Source of the DNA: an uncultured Flavobacteriaceae bacterium
GTDB lineage: Bacteria; Bacteroidota; Bacteroidia; Flavobacteriales; Flavobacteriaceae
NCBI GenBank assembly: GCA_947500445.1
Contig: CANMSB010000004.1
Coordinates: forward strand, 124,001 to 188,000
Reading direction: 5' to 3'
DNA length: 64,000 bases
The notes beneath the pieces were generated by a model. That model was not told where the DNA came from. It saw only the letters and a program-made list of their open reading frames with translations, and ran no database searches. A program made the translations under genes and the position numbers. Each line of letters opens with the position of its first letter. Positions within the stretch are counted from its first letter, which is position 1. Of this stretch, positions 1 to 10,023 are shown in pieces.

Positions 1-804
1 GCCGATTCCCATGGGAATTACCTGCATTTTTTTGAACGGGAATGTAGTATACAGCGAAGACACCAGAAGGTGGTGGAAGAGGCGCCCTCCTCGGTATTGA
101 CGCCGCAGCTAAGGGAAGAAATGGGAGCCGCCGCAATACAAGTGGCCAAAGCGTGTAACTATATCGGGGCAGGTACGGTCGAATTTTTATTGGATGCCGA
201 TCATCATTTTTACTTTTTGGAAATGAACACCCGGCTTCAGGTGGAACATCCTGTCAGCGAATTGATATCCGGGGTAGATCTGGTGGAATTACAGATAAAG
301 GTGGCCCGTGGCGAAGCGCTTCCCATGCGACAGGAAGATTTAAAGATCAATGGACATGCCTTGGAACTACGTGTATATGCTGAAGACCCCCTAAACGATT
401 TCTTGCCCAGCGTGGGTACCTTGGAAACCTATCGTTTGCCGGAAGGGGAGGGCATACGGGTAGACAATGGTTTTGAGGAGGGGATGGAAGTACCCATTTA
501 TTATGATCCCATGTTATCAAAACTGATTGCTTACGGTGCTACCCGGGAAGAGGCTATACAACGAATGCTGCTGGCCATAAAGGAGTATAAGATCGAAGGT
601 GTGCAAACGACCCTGCCGTTCGGGAAGTTCGTTTTTGAACACGCCGCTTTTCGTTCCGGACAGTTCGACACCCATTTTGTAAAACAGCATTATGCCCCCG
701 AGGCGTTAACGGAGAAGAATACCCAAGAAGCAAAAATAGCGGCCCTCATCGCCTTGAAAACGTATTTAAAGGACCAAAAGACACTCAGATTACCTACAGC
801 ATAA
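1..804 (+). CDS. Acyl-CoA/acetyl-CoA carboxylase biotin carboxylase subunit, C-terminal part (5' truncated by window)
   Basis: This is the ATP-grasp biotin carboxylase that carboxylates biotin on a carrier protein with bicarbonate and ATP. The frame is open from base 1. The first 22 codons already read as the family signature [12 protein letters not shown], so the GTG at 70 is an internal codon and not the start. [14 protein letters not shown], the substrate/metal-binding segment, and ELRVYAEDP of the C-terminal domain follow. About 267 residues are visible of a family length near 450-500. The protein stops soon after the C-terminal biotin carboxylase domain, so no biotin-carrier (BCCP) domain is fused here and the carrier must be a separate gene. 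It ends 2 bases before the next gene, so the two are surely one operon. Acetyl-CoA versus propionyl-CoA specificity cannot be decided from this part. Confidence 0.95.
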   Translation, partial: ADSHGNYLHFFERECSIQRRHQKVVEEAPSSVLTPQLREEMGAAAIQVAKACNYIGAGTVEFLLDADHHFYFLEMNTRLQVEHPVSELISGVDLVELQIKVARGEALPMRQEDLKINGHALELRVYAEDPLNDFLPSVGTLETYRLPEGEGIRVDNGFEEGMEVPIYYDPMLSKLIAYGATREEAIQRMLLAIKEYKIEGVQTTLPFGKFVFEHAAFRSGQFDTHFVKQHYAPEALTEKNTQEAKIAALIALKTYLKDQKTLRLPTA

Positions 805-806
805 TT

Positions 807-2348
807 ATGGATTTGAAACAACAGCAGTTAGCGGAAAAAATAGCATTGGCCAAACAGGGCGGTGGACCGTCCCGCATAGAAAAGCAACATTCCAAAAAAA
901 AGTTGACCGCCAGGGAGCGTATTCATTACCTTTTGGACGAAGGGTCTTTTGAAGAAATGGGCATGATGGTGACCCATAGAACGACCGACTTTGGAATGGA
1001 AGACCAACTTTTTTATGGGGATGGCGTAGTAACCGGACATGGCACTATAAATGGCAGGGCGGTATACGTGTATGCACAGGATTTTACGGTGTTCGGGGGA
1101 GCCCTTTCGGAAACCCATGCGGAGAAAATTTGCAAGGTGATGGATCTGGCCTTGAAGGTAAAGGTTCCCATTATCGGGTTGAACGATTCTGGAGGTGCGC
1201 GTATTCAGGAGGGGGTGCGGTCTTTGGGCGGATATGCCGATATTTTTTACCGGAACGTTCAGGCCTCTGGCGTAGTGCCCCAGATTTCCGGAATTATGGG
1301 CCCCTGTGCTGGTGGTGCCGTATACTCCCCGGCGATGACCGATTTTACGGTTATGGTAGCGCAGACCAGTTATATGTTCGTTACCGGACCGAATGTGGTG
1401 AAAACGGTGACCAATGAAACGGTTTCCGCAGAGGAATTGGGCGGTGCCACCACCCATGCCGAAAAATCAGGTGTTTCCCATAGGACCGCCTTAAACGATG
1501 TTAGCTGCCTGGAGGACATCAAAACACTTTTATCGTACCTGCCGAGCAACAATACACAGCGACCGCCCCATCTTGCCTATGAACTTCAGGATGAGGTTCG
1601 CGAGGTTTTGGAGGGTATCGTGCCCGAAAATCCGAACAAACCGTACGATATGCGGGCCATCGTTAACGGAATCATCGATACCGATTCGTTTTTTGAGATC
1701 CATAAGTCGTATGCCGAAAATATGCTTTGTGGTTTCGGGCGTTTGGGCGGCAGCAGTATCGGCATCGTGGCCAACCAGCCAATGGCCCTCGCCGGAGTGC
1801 TGGATGTCAATAGTTCCAGGAAAGCGGCCCGTTTTGTCCGCTTCTGTGATGCTTTTAATATTCCCCTATTGGTACTGGTCGACGTTCCCGGTTTCTTGCC
1901 CGGTACCGATCAGGAGTGGAACGGTATTATCGTGCACGGCGCGAAGCTGTTGTATGCCTTTAGCGAAGCTACGGTACCAAGGGTTACGGTAATTACCCGA
2001 AAAGCGTATGGCGGGGCGTACGATGTAATGAACTCCAAACACATCGGTGCCGACTTCAATTTTGCATGGCCCGCGGCCGAAATAGCGGTGATGGGTGCCA
2101 AGGGGGCCAGTGAGATCATTTTTAAAAAAGAAATTGGGGAGGCCGAAGACCCCGTGGGCAAACTGGCGGAAAAAGAAGCCGATTATGCCGAAAAATTTGC
2201 CAACCCCTATCGCGCCGCACAACGCGGATTTATAGATGAGATCATTCTCCCCAAAAACACGCGACGTAAGTTGATCAAGGCCTTTGCGATGCTCGAAACA
2301 AAGGTTGAAAAGGTTCCGGATAGAAAACACGGCAATATACCGCTATAG
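807..2348 (+). CDS. Acyl-CoA carboxylase beta (carboxyltransferase) subunit, PccB/MmdA type
   Basis: This 513-residue crotonase-fold carboxyltransferase moves CO2 from carboxybiotin to an acyl-CoA. The first oxyanion/CoA-binding motif SGGARIQEG is at residues 128-136 and [12 protein letters not shown] at 165-176. [17 protein letters not shown] of the C-terminal half lies near residue 400. N- and C-terminal carboxyltransferase halves are in one chain, as in propionyl-CoA carboxylase beta and methylmalonyl-CoA decarboxylase alpha, unlike split AccA/AccD. The ATG is 2 bases after the biotin carboxylase stop, which indicates translational coupling. The substrate is most likely propionyl-CoA or another short acyl-CoA, by analogy with Bacteroidota homologues; that is inference. 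Confidence 0.94.
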   Translation: MDLKQQQLAEKIALAKQGGGPSRIEKQHSKKKLTARERIHYLLDEGSFEEMGMMVTHRTTDFGMEDQLFYGDGVVTGHGTINGRAVYVYAQDFTVFGGALSETHAEKICKVMDLALKVKVPIIGLNDSGGARIQEGVRSLGGYADIFYRNVQASGVVPQISGIMGPCAGGAVYSPAMTDFTVMVAQTSYMFVTGPNVVKTVTNETVSAEELGGATTHAEKSGVSHRTALNDVSCLEDIKTLLSYLPSNNTQRPPHLAYELQDEVREVLEGIVPENPNKPYDMRAIVNGIIDTDSFFEIHKSYAENMLCGFGRLGGSSIGIVANQPMALAGVLDVNSSRKAARFVRFCDAFNIPLLVLVDVPGFLPGTDQEWNGIIVHGAKLLYAFSEATVPRVTVITRKAYGGAYDVMNSKHIGADFNFAWPAAEIAVMGAKGASEIIFKKEIGEAEDPVGKLAEKEADYAEKFANPYRAAQRGFIDEIILPKNTRRKLIKAFAMLETKVEKVPDRKHGNIPL

Positions 2349-2405
2349 TTTTGGGGTAAATCCATGGGTACTGTCCATGCGGTCGATTTTGCTTCTTCAT
2401 AGGAC

Positions 2406-2432
2406 AAGGGCATTTACAAAAACCCTTTTTTA
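2406..2432 (+). terminator. Weak candidate terminator after the carboxylase operon
   Basis: A 5-bp arm AAGGG at 2406-2410 can pair with CCCTT at 2423-2427 and is followed by a T-run. The stem is short and the 12-base loop is A-rich, so this is only a candidate for the end of the carboxylase transcript, about 60 bases past the stop. Confidence 0.3.
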
Positions 2433-2567
2433 ATAAAAACCGGGGCATGCATAAAGCATAGCAAAGGTAAGTTGGTATCGTATCAAAAAAGCTTGTCCAT
2501 GCTTTCGATGTAAAACTATCGACTAATGGGTGAGGACCCTTCCATCCGATATGACTAATTTTGCCGG

Positions 2568-3791
2568 ATGCACGAAAACGATTCCAAACCTGCCTTTGAG
2601 TTTGTGGCCTTAATGGCGGCGCTGATGTCCATCGTGGCCTTGGCGATCGATGCCATTTTACCCGCAATTTCCCAAATTGGCATTGCCGTGAACAGTTTGG
2701 ATGCCACCGATAACCAGTTGTTGATCACCATGATTTTCTTAGGGCTCGGCGTTGGACAACTTTTTTTTGGTCCGCTGTCCGATAGTTATGGTAGAAAACC
2801 AACGGTGTATGCCGGATTTGTACTCTTTTTGATCGCTAGCGGCATTTGCCTTTTTGCTTCCTCGCTTTCCGTTATGGTCATTGGCCGCATCCTTCAGGGT
2901 ATTGCCCTTTCGGCTCCGCGTACTATGGCCATTTCCATAATCAGGGATACCTACAAGGGCGATTATATGGCACGGGTAATGTCCTTTGTGACGGCATTTT
3001 TTATTTTGATTCCCATAATCGCCCCGGCGATAGGCAAATGGATCATGGACGCTTACAGTTGGCAGGCTATTTTTTATGCCCAAATGATTTTTGGTTTTAT
3101 GGTATGCCTTTGGTTTTGGCGCCGTCAGCCAGAAACCTTGCGTGCGGAATATAAGGTGCGGTTTACGGTAAAATTGTTTCGAAACGGTCTGTTGGAGTTT
3201 ATGAAATATCCGGAAACCGTAGCGTTCACTTTTATTTCGGGCTTTATAACGGGTGCCTTTTTGGTATATCTGAGTGCGTCCCAACACATTTTTGAGAATC
3301 AATACGGAATGCCGGAGCAGTTTCCGTATATTTTTGCCGGTCTGGCTATTTCTATTGGATTGGCGACCCTGTTGAACGGTACGCTGGTGGTCCGTTTTGG
3401 TATGCGAAAATTGGCCATGGCCGCGTTGTGCATCTTTTGTTTGGTAGCGATTTTGTATGTGGTGGTTTTTTGGGGAAAGCCGAACCCCGGTATTCCCTTG
3501 CTCATGGCGTTCTTGTCGGTACAGTTTTTTTGTTTGGGTTTTTTATGGGGAAACTTTCGGTCTATCGCCATGGAACCTATTGGGCATATTGCCGGCATCG
3601 GAGCGGCCATTAACGGCTGTTTTAGCACCTTGTTGTCCGTACCTTTGGCCAATTTTATTGGAGGTTTCGTACAAGAGACCATATGGCCCATGTTCTTGGG
3701 GCTGGCCGTTTGTGGTTGTATTTCTCTGGTTATTTTTCAGGCGACCCTGCGTAGTACCGCCAAAAAGCGCCTTACATCCGGGCAAGGCTGA
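2568..3791 (+). CDS. MFS multidrug exporter, Bcr/CflA family
   Basis: This 407-residue inner-membrane protein has about 12 hydrophobic segments, the usual size for Bcr/CflA-type drug:H+ antiporters. The loop 2-3 signature of the superfamily reads GPLSDSYGRKP at residues 68-78. The conserved GRILQGI...RTMAISIIRD stretch in transmembrane helices 4-5 is typical of the Bcr/CflA group. The N-terminus is short and cytosolic before the first helix (FEFVALMAALMSIVALAIDAILP). It stands alone on this strand, 219 bases after the carboxylase operon and 17 bases from the convergent GH78-like gene. The substrate cannot be predicted. Confidence 0.88.
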   Translation: MHENDSKPAFEFVALMAALMSIVALAIDAILPAISQIGIAVNSLDATDNQLLITMIFLGLGVGQLFFGPLSDSYGRKPTVYAGFVLFLIASGICLFASSLSVMVIGRILQGIALSAPRTMAISIIRDTYKGDYMARVMSFVTAFFILIPIIAPAIGKWIMDAYSWQAIFYAQMIFGFMVCLWFWRRQPETLRAEYKVRFTVKLFRNGLLEFMKYPETVAFTFISGFITGAFLVYLSASQHIFENQYGMPEQFPYIFAGLAISIGLATLLNGTLVVRFGMRKLAMAALCIFCLVAILYVVVFWGKPNPGIPLLMAFLSVQFFCLGFLWGNFRSIAMEPIGHIAGIGAAINGCFSTLLSVPLANFIGGFVQETIWPMFLGLAVCGCISLVIFQATLRSTAKKRLTSGQG

Positions 3792-3808
3792 TATCTTTTG
3801 ACAGTAGT

Positions 3809-6163
3809 CTAGTTTTGGTCCGTACGGATGTTGTTTTCCCCCGGCCTTAAGGCAATCGTTTTTCCGTTTTTTTCAAAGCTGCCCGCCACCCCTTCTGGCA
3901 AGGTTATCCTGTATCGGTTTGGTTTTTTCTTTACCATCCGTATCGTTCCTTTCGCGTGTTGCACCGTTGTGGAGTAGGCTTTCAAATTATCGTCCTGGGG
4001 CCGTATCATAATCGTTCTAAAACCCGGTGTGGAAGGGGCTATACCGGCAACCAGCGCGGGAAGGTCGTACAAGGGGTGTGCGCTCCAGGCATGGCAATCC
4101 GATCGGCTTTCGGTGCCGTGTTCCGGAAAAGTGGTCATGCCAAGCGAAAGCGCTTCTTCCCAAGGTTGAAAGCTCTCCAAGATCAGATGACCGTTATTCG
4201 CTTTGGCATATGCCTGAAACGTATAAAATTTATGATAGGTAGTGGCCCTTAAAATGCTCTTGTCGGTATACATGTTTTGTGCCAGTTCCGAGGGGTCGAT
4301 GCCCGGAACATCCGTCAAAATAGCTAGGGAATTGGTGTGCTCCGTAAACACTTCTTTATTAGGGCTTTCGGCCAGTAGTCCCCGTTCGGGATCGAAACAG
4401 TGTTCGAGCACATTCGCCTTAATACGGTCCGATATTTCTTTATAGTGTGCAGTATTGACTTCTAGGGAAAGTGATTGGGCCATTTCCAGATACGAATCGA
4501 TACCATAGGCTAATAAAAGGGCCAGTTGGGCATTCGGGCGTTGGTTGAGGTAAGGCGGTTCCCCTATCACAAAACCTTTGGCGCCACCGTCGGTATGGTT
4601 CCAATACGGGATTCCCGTAATGAGGTACGAATCGTTTAAATACCGCTCGAACCAAGTTAAGATCAAGGGCACAATATGGATGTTGTCCGCAATGAAATCA
4701 GGGTCTTCGCGAAGCATAAAATAATCGTGCAATTGCAATATATAAAGCAATGAAAAAGGAGGTATGATCTGCTTTACCCTTGATGGGTAGCGACTTTGCG
4801 TAAGGCCTACCGCCGAAAATGAGTCGTTGAACTGTTGAATGGCATTTCGGGCCAACGATTCGTTTTGGGTAGTATATAGGCTGATCAATGCCTGTATGCG
4901 GGTATCGCCAATGTATTGCAATTGCTCGTAATACGGGCAATCCATATAAATTTCGTGGGCGCAGAGTCGGGCGGTTCGCCACGAGGCTTCCAGAAGTGCT
5001 TTAATATTCGGATGTTCAGTGGTGAACGTCCCCGTCTTTTTAAAAGGGAATGCCGAGTACCGGTTGTAATAGTCATGTAGGATGATCGCGTCTTCTCCGG
5101 TCGTGATCTGTAACTCCACATAACGGAAGGTCCTTAGCGATAGGGGAGTATAGCGAACACTATCTTTTCCGGTAAGCTCGAATAGGTCCTTAATGCCCTT
5201 CATCTTTTTCCCCTCGATTGTATTTCGGTCGCCTTTCGCTTCTGTTTCCGTGTCGAACAACGACTCTTGGTAACGCAACTGAACGTTTCCCCTTTTTCCG
5301 CCCGAAACCAAAAGCAAGGGATAGCCCATGGAGAGGTGCTGGTTGTCCAACAAAAGCGTCACCTTGCTAGATGGTGGAATATGAAGGTCTTTGATACCTT
5401 TTGTATCGATACCCTCGATTCTTCTGATTTGAAAATTATTTTCGATGGAGTCAGGAAAAATTGGGATGGTTCTAGGGGTAAGGTTCCACTGAGTGGTTTT
5501 CCAAGAGTTGACCCCAACTTCGTTTCCGTAACCCAGGCTTATCGCGTTTTTCCATTCCCCATCCTCAAAACGGGAACGATACCAATCCGGACGCTGGCCT
5601 TCCGCCAGAACGTGATCGGATGGGTAAGCGATGTACCCGCCACCGATGGCTTCGTTCGAGAGCAATACCGGACGATAAGAGGTATCTTGTACAACCTTCC
5701 AGCTGTCATCGGTATTCAACTGTTCTCCGTATTCGGGAAGCTGGGCCTGTACAATAAGGGCCGTATGTACCGATTGTTGGCGCTGGGCATTGTGCTGACC
5801 AAAATTCCAGACTTTTATGGCAATGGTGTTCTCGCCCTTTTTAAGATATTTTGAAATGTCCAGAACATCGTAATACCACCGCTCCAACGAGCCAAAAGAG
5901 GGTCCGCGATGTACAGGTGTTCCGTTGATGTAAAGATCGTAGCGGTTATCGGCCGAAATGTTGATGGACAGCGTATTTGGAACCGAGGACAATTCAAAAC
6001 TTTTTCGGAACAACAATACCGAATATTCTTTTCCGGTAGTAGCTTCGGAACTGATCCATTGTGCATAGGGCTCCTTTTGGTGTTCCCGATGGTGAACAAA
6101 GCGTTCTTGTGCACCTATGGCATTTAAAACGAAAAAGACAAAGAATGTTAGGTTCCGTTTCAT
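3809..6163 (-). CDS. GH78-like alpha-L-rhamnosidase family protein, secreted
   Basis: This is a 784-residue exported glycosidase-like protein. I place the start at the ATG at 6163, which opens a clean signal peptide (MKRNLTFFVFFVLNAIGAQ). A TTG five codons upstream is possible but leaves an unusual leader. The N-terminal beta-sandwich resembles the rhamnosidase N domain (SADNRYDLYINGTPVHRGPSFG). The middle contains FRYVELQ before an (alpha/alpha)6 barrel. The barrel has DCPYYEQLQYIGD at about residues 408-420, which aligns with the GH78 catalytic motif of form DCPxRErxGWxGD. The acidic residues D408, E413 and D420 are kept, but the Arg and GW positions are Tyr and QY. The expected substrate is a rhamnosyl or related glycoside, but the altered motif leaves specificity open. 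It is convergent with the MFS gene and appears monocistronic. Confidence 0.82.
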   Translation of the reverse strand: MKRNLTFFVFFVLNAIGAQERFVHHREHQKEPYAQWISSEATTGKEYSVLLFRKSFELSSVPNTLSINISADNRYDLYINGTPVHRGPSFGSLERWYYDVLDISKYLKKGENTIAIKVWNFGQHNAQRQQSVHTALIVQAQLPEYGEQLNTDDSWKVVQDTSYRPVLLSNEAIGGGYIAYPSDHVLAEGQRPDWYRSRFEDGEWKNAISLGYGNEVGVNSWKTTQWNLTPRTIPIFPDSIENNFQIRRIEGIDTKGIKDLHIPPSSKVTLLLDNQHLSMGYPLLLVSGGKRGNVQLRYQESLFDTETEAKGDRNTIEGKKMKGIKDLFELTGKDSVRYTPLSLRTFRYVELQITTGEDAIILHDYYNRYSAFPFKKTGTFTTEHPNIKALLEASWRTARLCAHEIYMDCPYYEQLQYIGDTRIQALISLYTTQNESLARNAIQQFNDSFSAVGLTQSRYPSRVKQIIPPFSLLYILQLHDYFMLREDPDFIADNIHIVPLILTWFERYLNDSYLITGIPYWNHTDGGAKGFVIGEPPYLNQRPNAQLALLLAYGIDSYLEMAQSLSLEVNTAHYKEISDRIKANVLEHCFDPERGLLAESPNKEVFTEHTNSLAILTDVPGIDPSELAQNMYTDKSILRATTYHKFYTFQAYAKANNGHLILESFQPWEEALSLGMTTFPEHGTESRSDCHAWSAHPLYDLPALVAGIAPSTPGFRTIMIRPQDDNLKAYSTTVQHAKGTIRMVKKKPNRYRITLPEGVAGSFEKNGKTIALRPGENNIRTDQN

Positions 6164-6209
6164 GGTCTCAAATTTCAAGGAATTTTTTCGGTTTGGTCCT
6201 TAATCCCGG

Positions 6210-6222
6210 GGTCGATTCGACC
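6210..6222. promoter_or_regulatory. Perfect short palindrome upstream of the GH78-like gene
   Basis: GGTCGA and TCGACC flank a single central T. The palindrome lies about 47 bases upstream of the GH78-like ATG, between it and the end of acs, and has no T-run. It could be an operator for the glycosidase gene. A chance palindrome of this length is not excluded. Confidence 0.3.
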
Positions 6223-6276
6223 AATGGTCGCTTCTTGAAGATCAAATCGGCCTGTACTGCTTTGTAACATTAACAC

Positions 6277-8184
6277 CTACAAAGCATTTTCCATGATTTC
6301 CGCTACTACTTCCGGATTTAAAAGGGTACTGGTGTCCCCTAGGTTGGAAGTGTCTTTCGATGCGATCTTACGTAGAATACGTCGCATTATTTTGCCACTT
6401 CGTGTTTTTGGAAGTCCGCTTACGAACTGTATTTTGTCCAGTTTTGCGATAGGGCCTATTTGTTCCGTAATCTGTTGGTTGATTTCTTTTCGCAAGTTGT
6501 TACGATCTCTTCCTTCGCCGGTTTCTTTTAAAATGACATACCCATAAAGGGCGTTGCCCTTAATATCGTGCGGAAACCCGACAATGGCAGACTCCGCAAC
6601 AGCGGGGTGCTCGTTTACGCTATCTTCGATCGGTGCGGTACCCAGGTTATGTCCGGAAACGATAATTACATCGTCTACCCGACCGGTAATACGGTAGTAC
6701 CCAACAGCGTCCCGCAACGCCCCGTCTCCTGTAAAATACATATTCTTGTAGGCCGAGAAATAGGTTTCCCGGTACCGTGTATGGTCTCCCCATATCGTAC
6801 GTGCCATGGAGGGCCAAGGGAATTTGATACAAAGCCTACCATCGACTTGATTCCCATGGATTTCCTGACCGTCCCCGTCCATAAGCGCAGGTTGGATTCC
6901 GATGAAGGGCAGGGTCGCGTAGGTCGGTGTAGTAGGGGTAACATAGGGTATCGGGGTAATCATAATGCCCCCGGTCTCGGTTTGCCACCACGTATCGATA
7001 ATCGGACTTTTCTTTTTGCCCACATTATTGTTGTACCAATGCCAGGCCTCCTCATTTATGGGTTCGCCCACAGAGCCGAGTACCTTTAGACTGGACAGAT
7101 CGTATTTTTCTACAAAGTCAAGATTTTCCTTGGCCAGGGCACGTATTGCCGTTGGCGCGGTGTAAAATTGATTTACCTTGTGTTTTTCCACAACCTCCCA
7201 AAACCTACCGAAATCGGGATATGAAGGCACGCCCTCGAACATGACGGTGGTCGCTCCATTGGCCAATGGGCCGTAGATGATGTAGGAGTGGCCGGTAATC
7301 CATCCGATGTCGGCGGTACACCAATACACATCTTCTTCGCGGTATTGAAATGCATTTTTAAAGGTGTAGGCGGTATACACCATATAACCGGCGGTAGTGT
7401 GCACCATTCCCTTCGGTTTTCCAGTAGACCCAGAGGTGTACAAGATGAACAAAGGGTCCTCGGCATCCATAACTTCTGCCGTAGCATCGGCATAGGCGTT
7501 ATCGAGAAGCGGTTGTAACCATTTGTCCCTACCCGAAACCATTGTAATGTCCGAATCGATGCGTTTTGCCACCAAAACGGTCTTTACGTTAGGGCAGTCG
7601 TTTAGTGCTTTGTCCACTATTCCCTTCAGGTCGATTGTTTTTGCACCGCGAAACGACCCATCCGAGGTGATGACCATTTTGCAATCCGAGTCGTTGATAC
7701 GTGCCGACAAGGCGTTGGCCGAAAATCCGGCAAACACCACCGAATGTATGGCACCAATGCGGGCACATGCCAGTACGGATACCGCCAACTCCGGGATCAT
7801 GGGCAAATAAATACAGACACGGTCCCCTTTTTGAATGCCATTTTCGATCAATACGTTGGCCATACGGCATACGCGCTCATGCAGCTGTTGATAGCTGATG
7901 TGTTCCGCCTCGGCCTCAGGGTCATTGGGTTCGAACAAGATGGCCGTTTTGTTCCCACGTGTTGGTAAGTGCCGATCCAAACAATTTTCGGTAATATTCA
8001 ACTTGGCCCCTTCGAACCATTTGATTTCGGGTTTTTCAAAGTCCCAGGAGAGCACATTGTTCCACTTTTTGCGCCATACAAAGTGTTCTTCCGCAATTTC
8101 TTCCCAAAATGCCGATGGATTGCGAACGGATTTACGATATACCTGAAAATATTCTTCTAAATGTTTGATGTGATAATTGCTCAT
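6277..8184 (-). CDS. acs: Acetyl-CoA synthetase (AMP-forming)
   Basis: The product converts acetate, ATP and CoA to acetyl-CoA through acetyl-AMP in the cytoplasm. Its 635 residues fit the family's roughly 630-650. The N-terminal acetyl-CoA synthetase domain is followed by the AMP-binding P-loop YTSGSTGKPKGM. The acetate-pocket region WWQTETGG and the C-terminal SGHNLGTAPIED come next. KTRSGKIMRRILRK near the C-terminus carries the catalytic lysine that is commonly acetylated for control. It is the last gene of an operon: a DUF4212 small subunit and a symporter precede it on the same strand, with a 36-base gap to the symporter. Uptake and activation of acetate are therefore likely co-expressed. 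Confidence 0.96.
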   Translation of the reverse strand: MSNYHIKHLEEYFQVYRKSVRNPSAFWEEIAEEHFVWRKKWNNVLSWDFEKPEIKWFEGAKLNITENCLDRHLPTRGNKTAILFEPNDPEAEAEHISYQQLHERVCRMANVLIENGIQKGDRVCIYLPMIPELAVSVLACARIGAIHSVVFAGFSANALSARINDSDCKMVITSDGSFRGAKTIDLKGIVDKALNDCPNVKTVLVAKRIDSDITMVSGRDKWLQPLLDNAYADATAEVMDAEDPLFILYTSGSTGKPKGMVHTTAGYMVYTAYTFKNAFQYREEDVYWCTADIGWITGHSYIIYGPLANGATTVMFEGVPSYPDFGRFWEVVEKHKVNQFYTAPTAIRALAKENLDFVEKYDLSSLKVLGSVGEPINEEAWHWYNNNVGKKKSPIIDTWWQTETGGIMITPIPYVTPTTPTYATLPFIGIQPALMDGDGQEIHGNQVDGRLCIKFPWPSMARTIWGDHTRYRETYFSAYKNMYFTGDGALRDAVGYYRITGRVDDVIIVSGHNLGTAPIEDSVNEHPAVAESAIVGFPHDIKGNALYGYVILKETGEGRDRNNLRKEINQQITEQIGPIAKLDKIQFVSGLPKTRSGKIMRRILRKIASKDTSNLGDTSTLLNPEVVAEIMENAL

Positions 8185-8220
8185 GAAAAAGGATTTCTAC
8201 GACTAAAAATAATTAAAAAA

Positions 8221-9933
8221 TCAGTGGCCACTGGCCTCACCGGCACCGCTGGGGATTCGGATATCCTCCACAATTTCCTGTACCTCCTTTGGTGGTGGCG
8301 GGGTAAACTTCATGACAACAATGGATACCACAAAGTTTACGATCATCGCTACCGTTCCGAAACCTTCGGGCGAAATACCGAGCCACCAGTCTTTTTTAAG
8401 TGCGGTTACGGCTTCCTTTCCTCCATCAAAAATTCCAAATTTGAATTTTAGCATATAAAAAAGCATCAGCAAAATACCGACCACCATACCGGCAATGGCC
8501 CCTTCTTTGTTCATCTTTTTATAAAAAATTCCCAAAACGATCGCCGGAAAAAAGGAAGCGGCCGCCAGACCAAAGGCCAGTGCAACTACCGCCGCTACAA
8601 AACCGGGCGGGTTGATGCCAAAATACCCGGCAATTACCACGGCTACCGTAGCAGCGCCCCTAGCCGCCCATAATTCCCCTTTTTCAGAGATATTGGGAAC
8701 GAATATCTTTTTGATCAAGTCATGTGAAACCGAGGCCGAAATGACCAACAACAGGCCTGCCGCGGTCGATAGGGCCGCTGCCAAACCACCGGCGGCCACC
8801 AGGGCGATTACCCAGGAAGGAAGTTTTGCGATCTCGGGATTGGCCAACACCATAATATCCTGATCGACCACAAGCTCATTTTTAGCGTTATCGGCCACAT
8901 ATTGAATTTTGCCGTCACCGTTTTTATCGGTAAAACTGATCAGCTTGGTCCGTTCCCATTTGGTAAACCACTCGGGCATGTCGCTATATTCCTGATCGCT
9001 TACCGTATTGATCATATTGGTCCTGGCGAATACGGCTACCGCTGGTGCGGTCGTATATAAAATAGCAATGAGCAATAGGGCCAGTCCGGCAGATTTTCGG
9101 GCATCTTTTACCCGTTTTACGGTAAAAAAGCGAACAATGACATGGGGAAGGCCGGCCGTACCGACCATGAGGGCCAAAGTAATGGCAAAAACATCAATGG
9201 TACTTTTGGAGCCGGAAGTGTATTCTGCGAAACCGAGATCGGTGGAAAGGCTGTTCAACCGGTCCAGTAAAAAAGTTCCCGAGCCATCGTTTAAGGTGCT
9301 TCCCATACCCAATTGGGGTATCGGGTTTCCCGTCATTTGTATAGATATAAAAATAGCAGGTACCATGAAGGCAAAGATCAATACACAATATTGCGCCACT
9401 TGGGTATAGGTGATGCCTTTCATCCCTCCCAATACCGCGTAAAAAAGAACAATGATCATTCCGATGACCACGCCGGTATTGATATCGACTTCCAAAAAGC
9501 GGGAGAATACCAGACCTACGCCCCGCATTTGACCGGCAACGTAGGTAAAGGATACCAAAAAAGCACAGAACACCGCCACCAGACGGGCAGTGTTGGAATA
9601 GTAGCGATCTCCGATGAAGTCGGGTACCGTAAACTTTCCGAATTTCCTCAGGTATGGCGCCAATAAGAGGGCAAGAAGTACGTACCCTCCGGTCCACCCC
9701 ATAAGGTATACCGATCCGTCATATCCGGCAAAAGCAATGATTCCCGCCATGGAGATGAACGAGGCGGCGGACATCCAGTCGGCCGCAGTGGCCATGGCGT
9801 TCGCCAAGGGGGATACCCCTCCACCGGCAACATAAAAATCTTTGGTAGATCCGGCCCGGGACCATATGGCGATGCCGATATATAAAGCAAAAGTAATGCC
9901 TACCAAAAGATAGGTCCATGTTTGAACGGTCAT
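8221..9933 (-). CDS. Sodium:solute symporter, large subunit (ActP-like, VC_2705-type)
   Basis: This 570-residue inner-membrane SSS-family transporter has about 13 hydrophobic helices. The family core reads DFYVAGGGVSPLANAMATAADWMSAASFI (residues 32-60) and GMKGITYTQVAQY (170-182). Pairing with a DUF4212 protein and acs points to sodium-coupled acetate or other short carboxylate uptake. An extramembrane loop at about 310-360 carries DKNGDGKIQYV (336-346), which looks like an EF-hand calcium loop (D336, N338, D340, K342, Q344) but lacks the usual acidic residue at position 12. The C-terminus is proline-rich (KFTPPPPKEVQEIVEDIRIP) and cytosolic. Acetate as substrate is inferred from context only. 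Confidence 0.9.
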   Translation of the reverse strand: MTVQTWTYLLVGITFALYIGIAIWSRAGSTKDFYVAGGGVSPLANAMATAADWMSAASFISMAGIIAFAGYDGSVYLMGWTGGYVLLALLLAPYLRKFGKFTVPDFIGDRYYSNTARLVAVFCAFLVSFTYVAGQMRGVGLVFSRFLEVDINTGVVIGMIIVLFYAVLGGMKGITYTQVAQYCVLIFAFMVPAIFISIQMTGNPIPQLGMGSTLNDGSGTFLLDRLNSLSTDLGFAEYTSGSKSTIDVFAITLALMVGTAGLPHVIVRFFTVKRVKDARKSAGLALLLIAILYTTAPAVAVFARTNMINTVSDQEYSDMPEWFTKWERTKLISFTDKNGDGKIQYVADNAKNELVVDQDIMVLANPEIAKLPSWVIALVAAGGLAAALSTAAGLLLVISASVSHDLIKKIFVPNISEKGELWAARGAATVAVVIAGYFGINPPGFVAAVVALAFGLAAASFFPAIVLGIFYKKMNKEGAIAGMVVGILLMLFYMLKFKFGIFDGGKEAVTALKKDWWLGISPEGFGTVAMIVNFVVSIVVMKFTPPPPKEVQEIVEDIRIPSGAGEASGH

Positions 9934-10023
9934 AATAGTTGTGAATTGATGGGCGTTTGGTCGCTAAACAGCAAAAGGACTGCTGCCCCGGAGATACTAT
10001 TTCTTTTCGTTAGGTTTTTGATT

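Noticed and set aside
70-804. Start of the biotin carboxylase at the GTG at 70
   Set aside because: The frame stays open to base 1 and the upstream codons spell conserved family sequence, so the gene starts before the window.
1498-1992. 164-codon overlapping frame in the carboxyltransferase gene
   Set aside because: It is out of frame within a gene whose own frame has all catalytic motifs.
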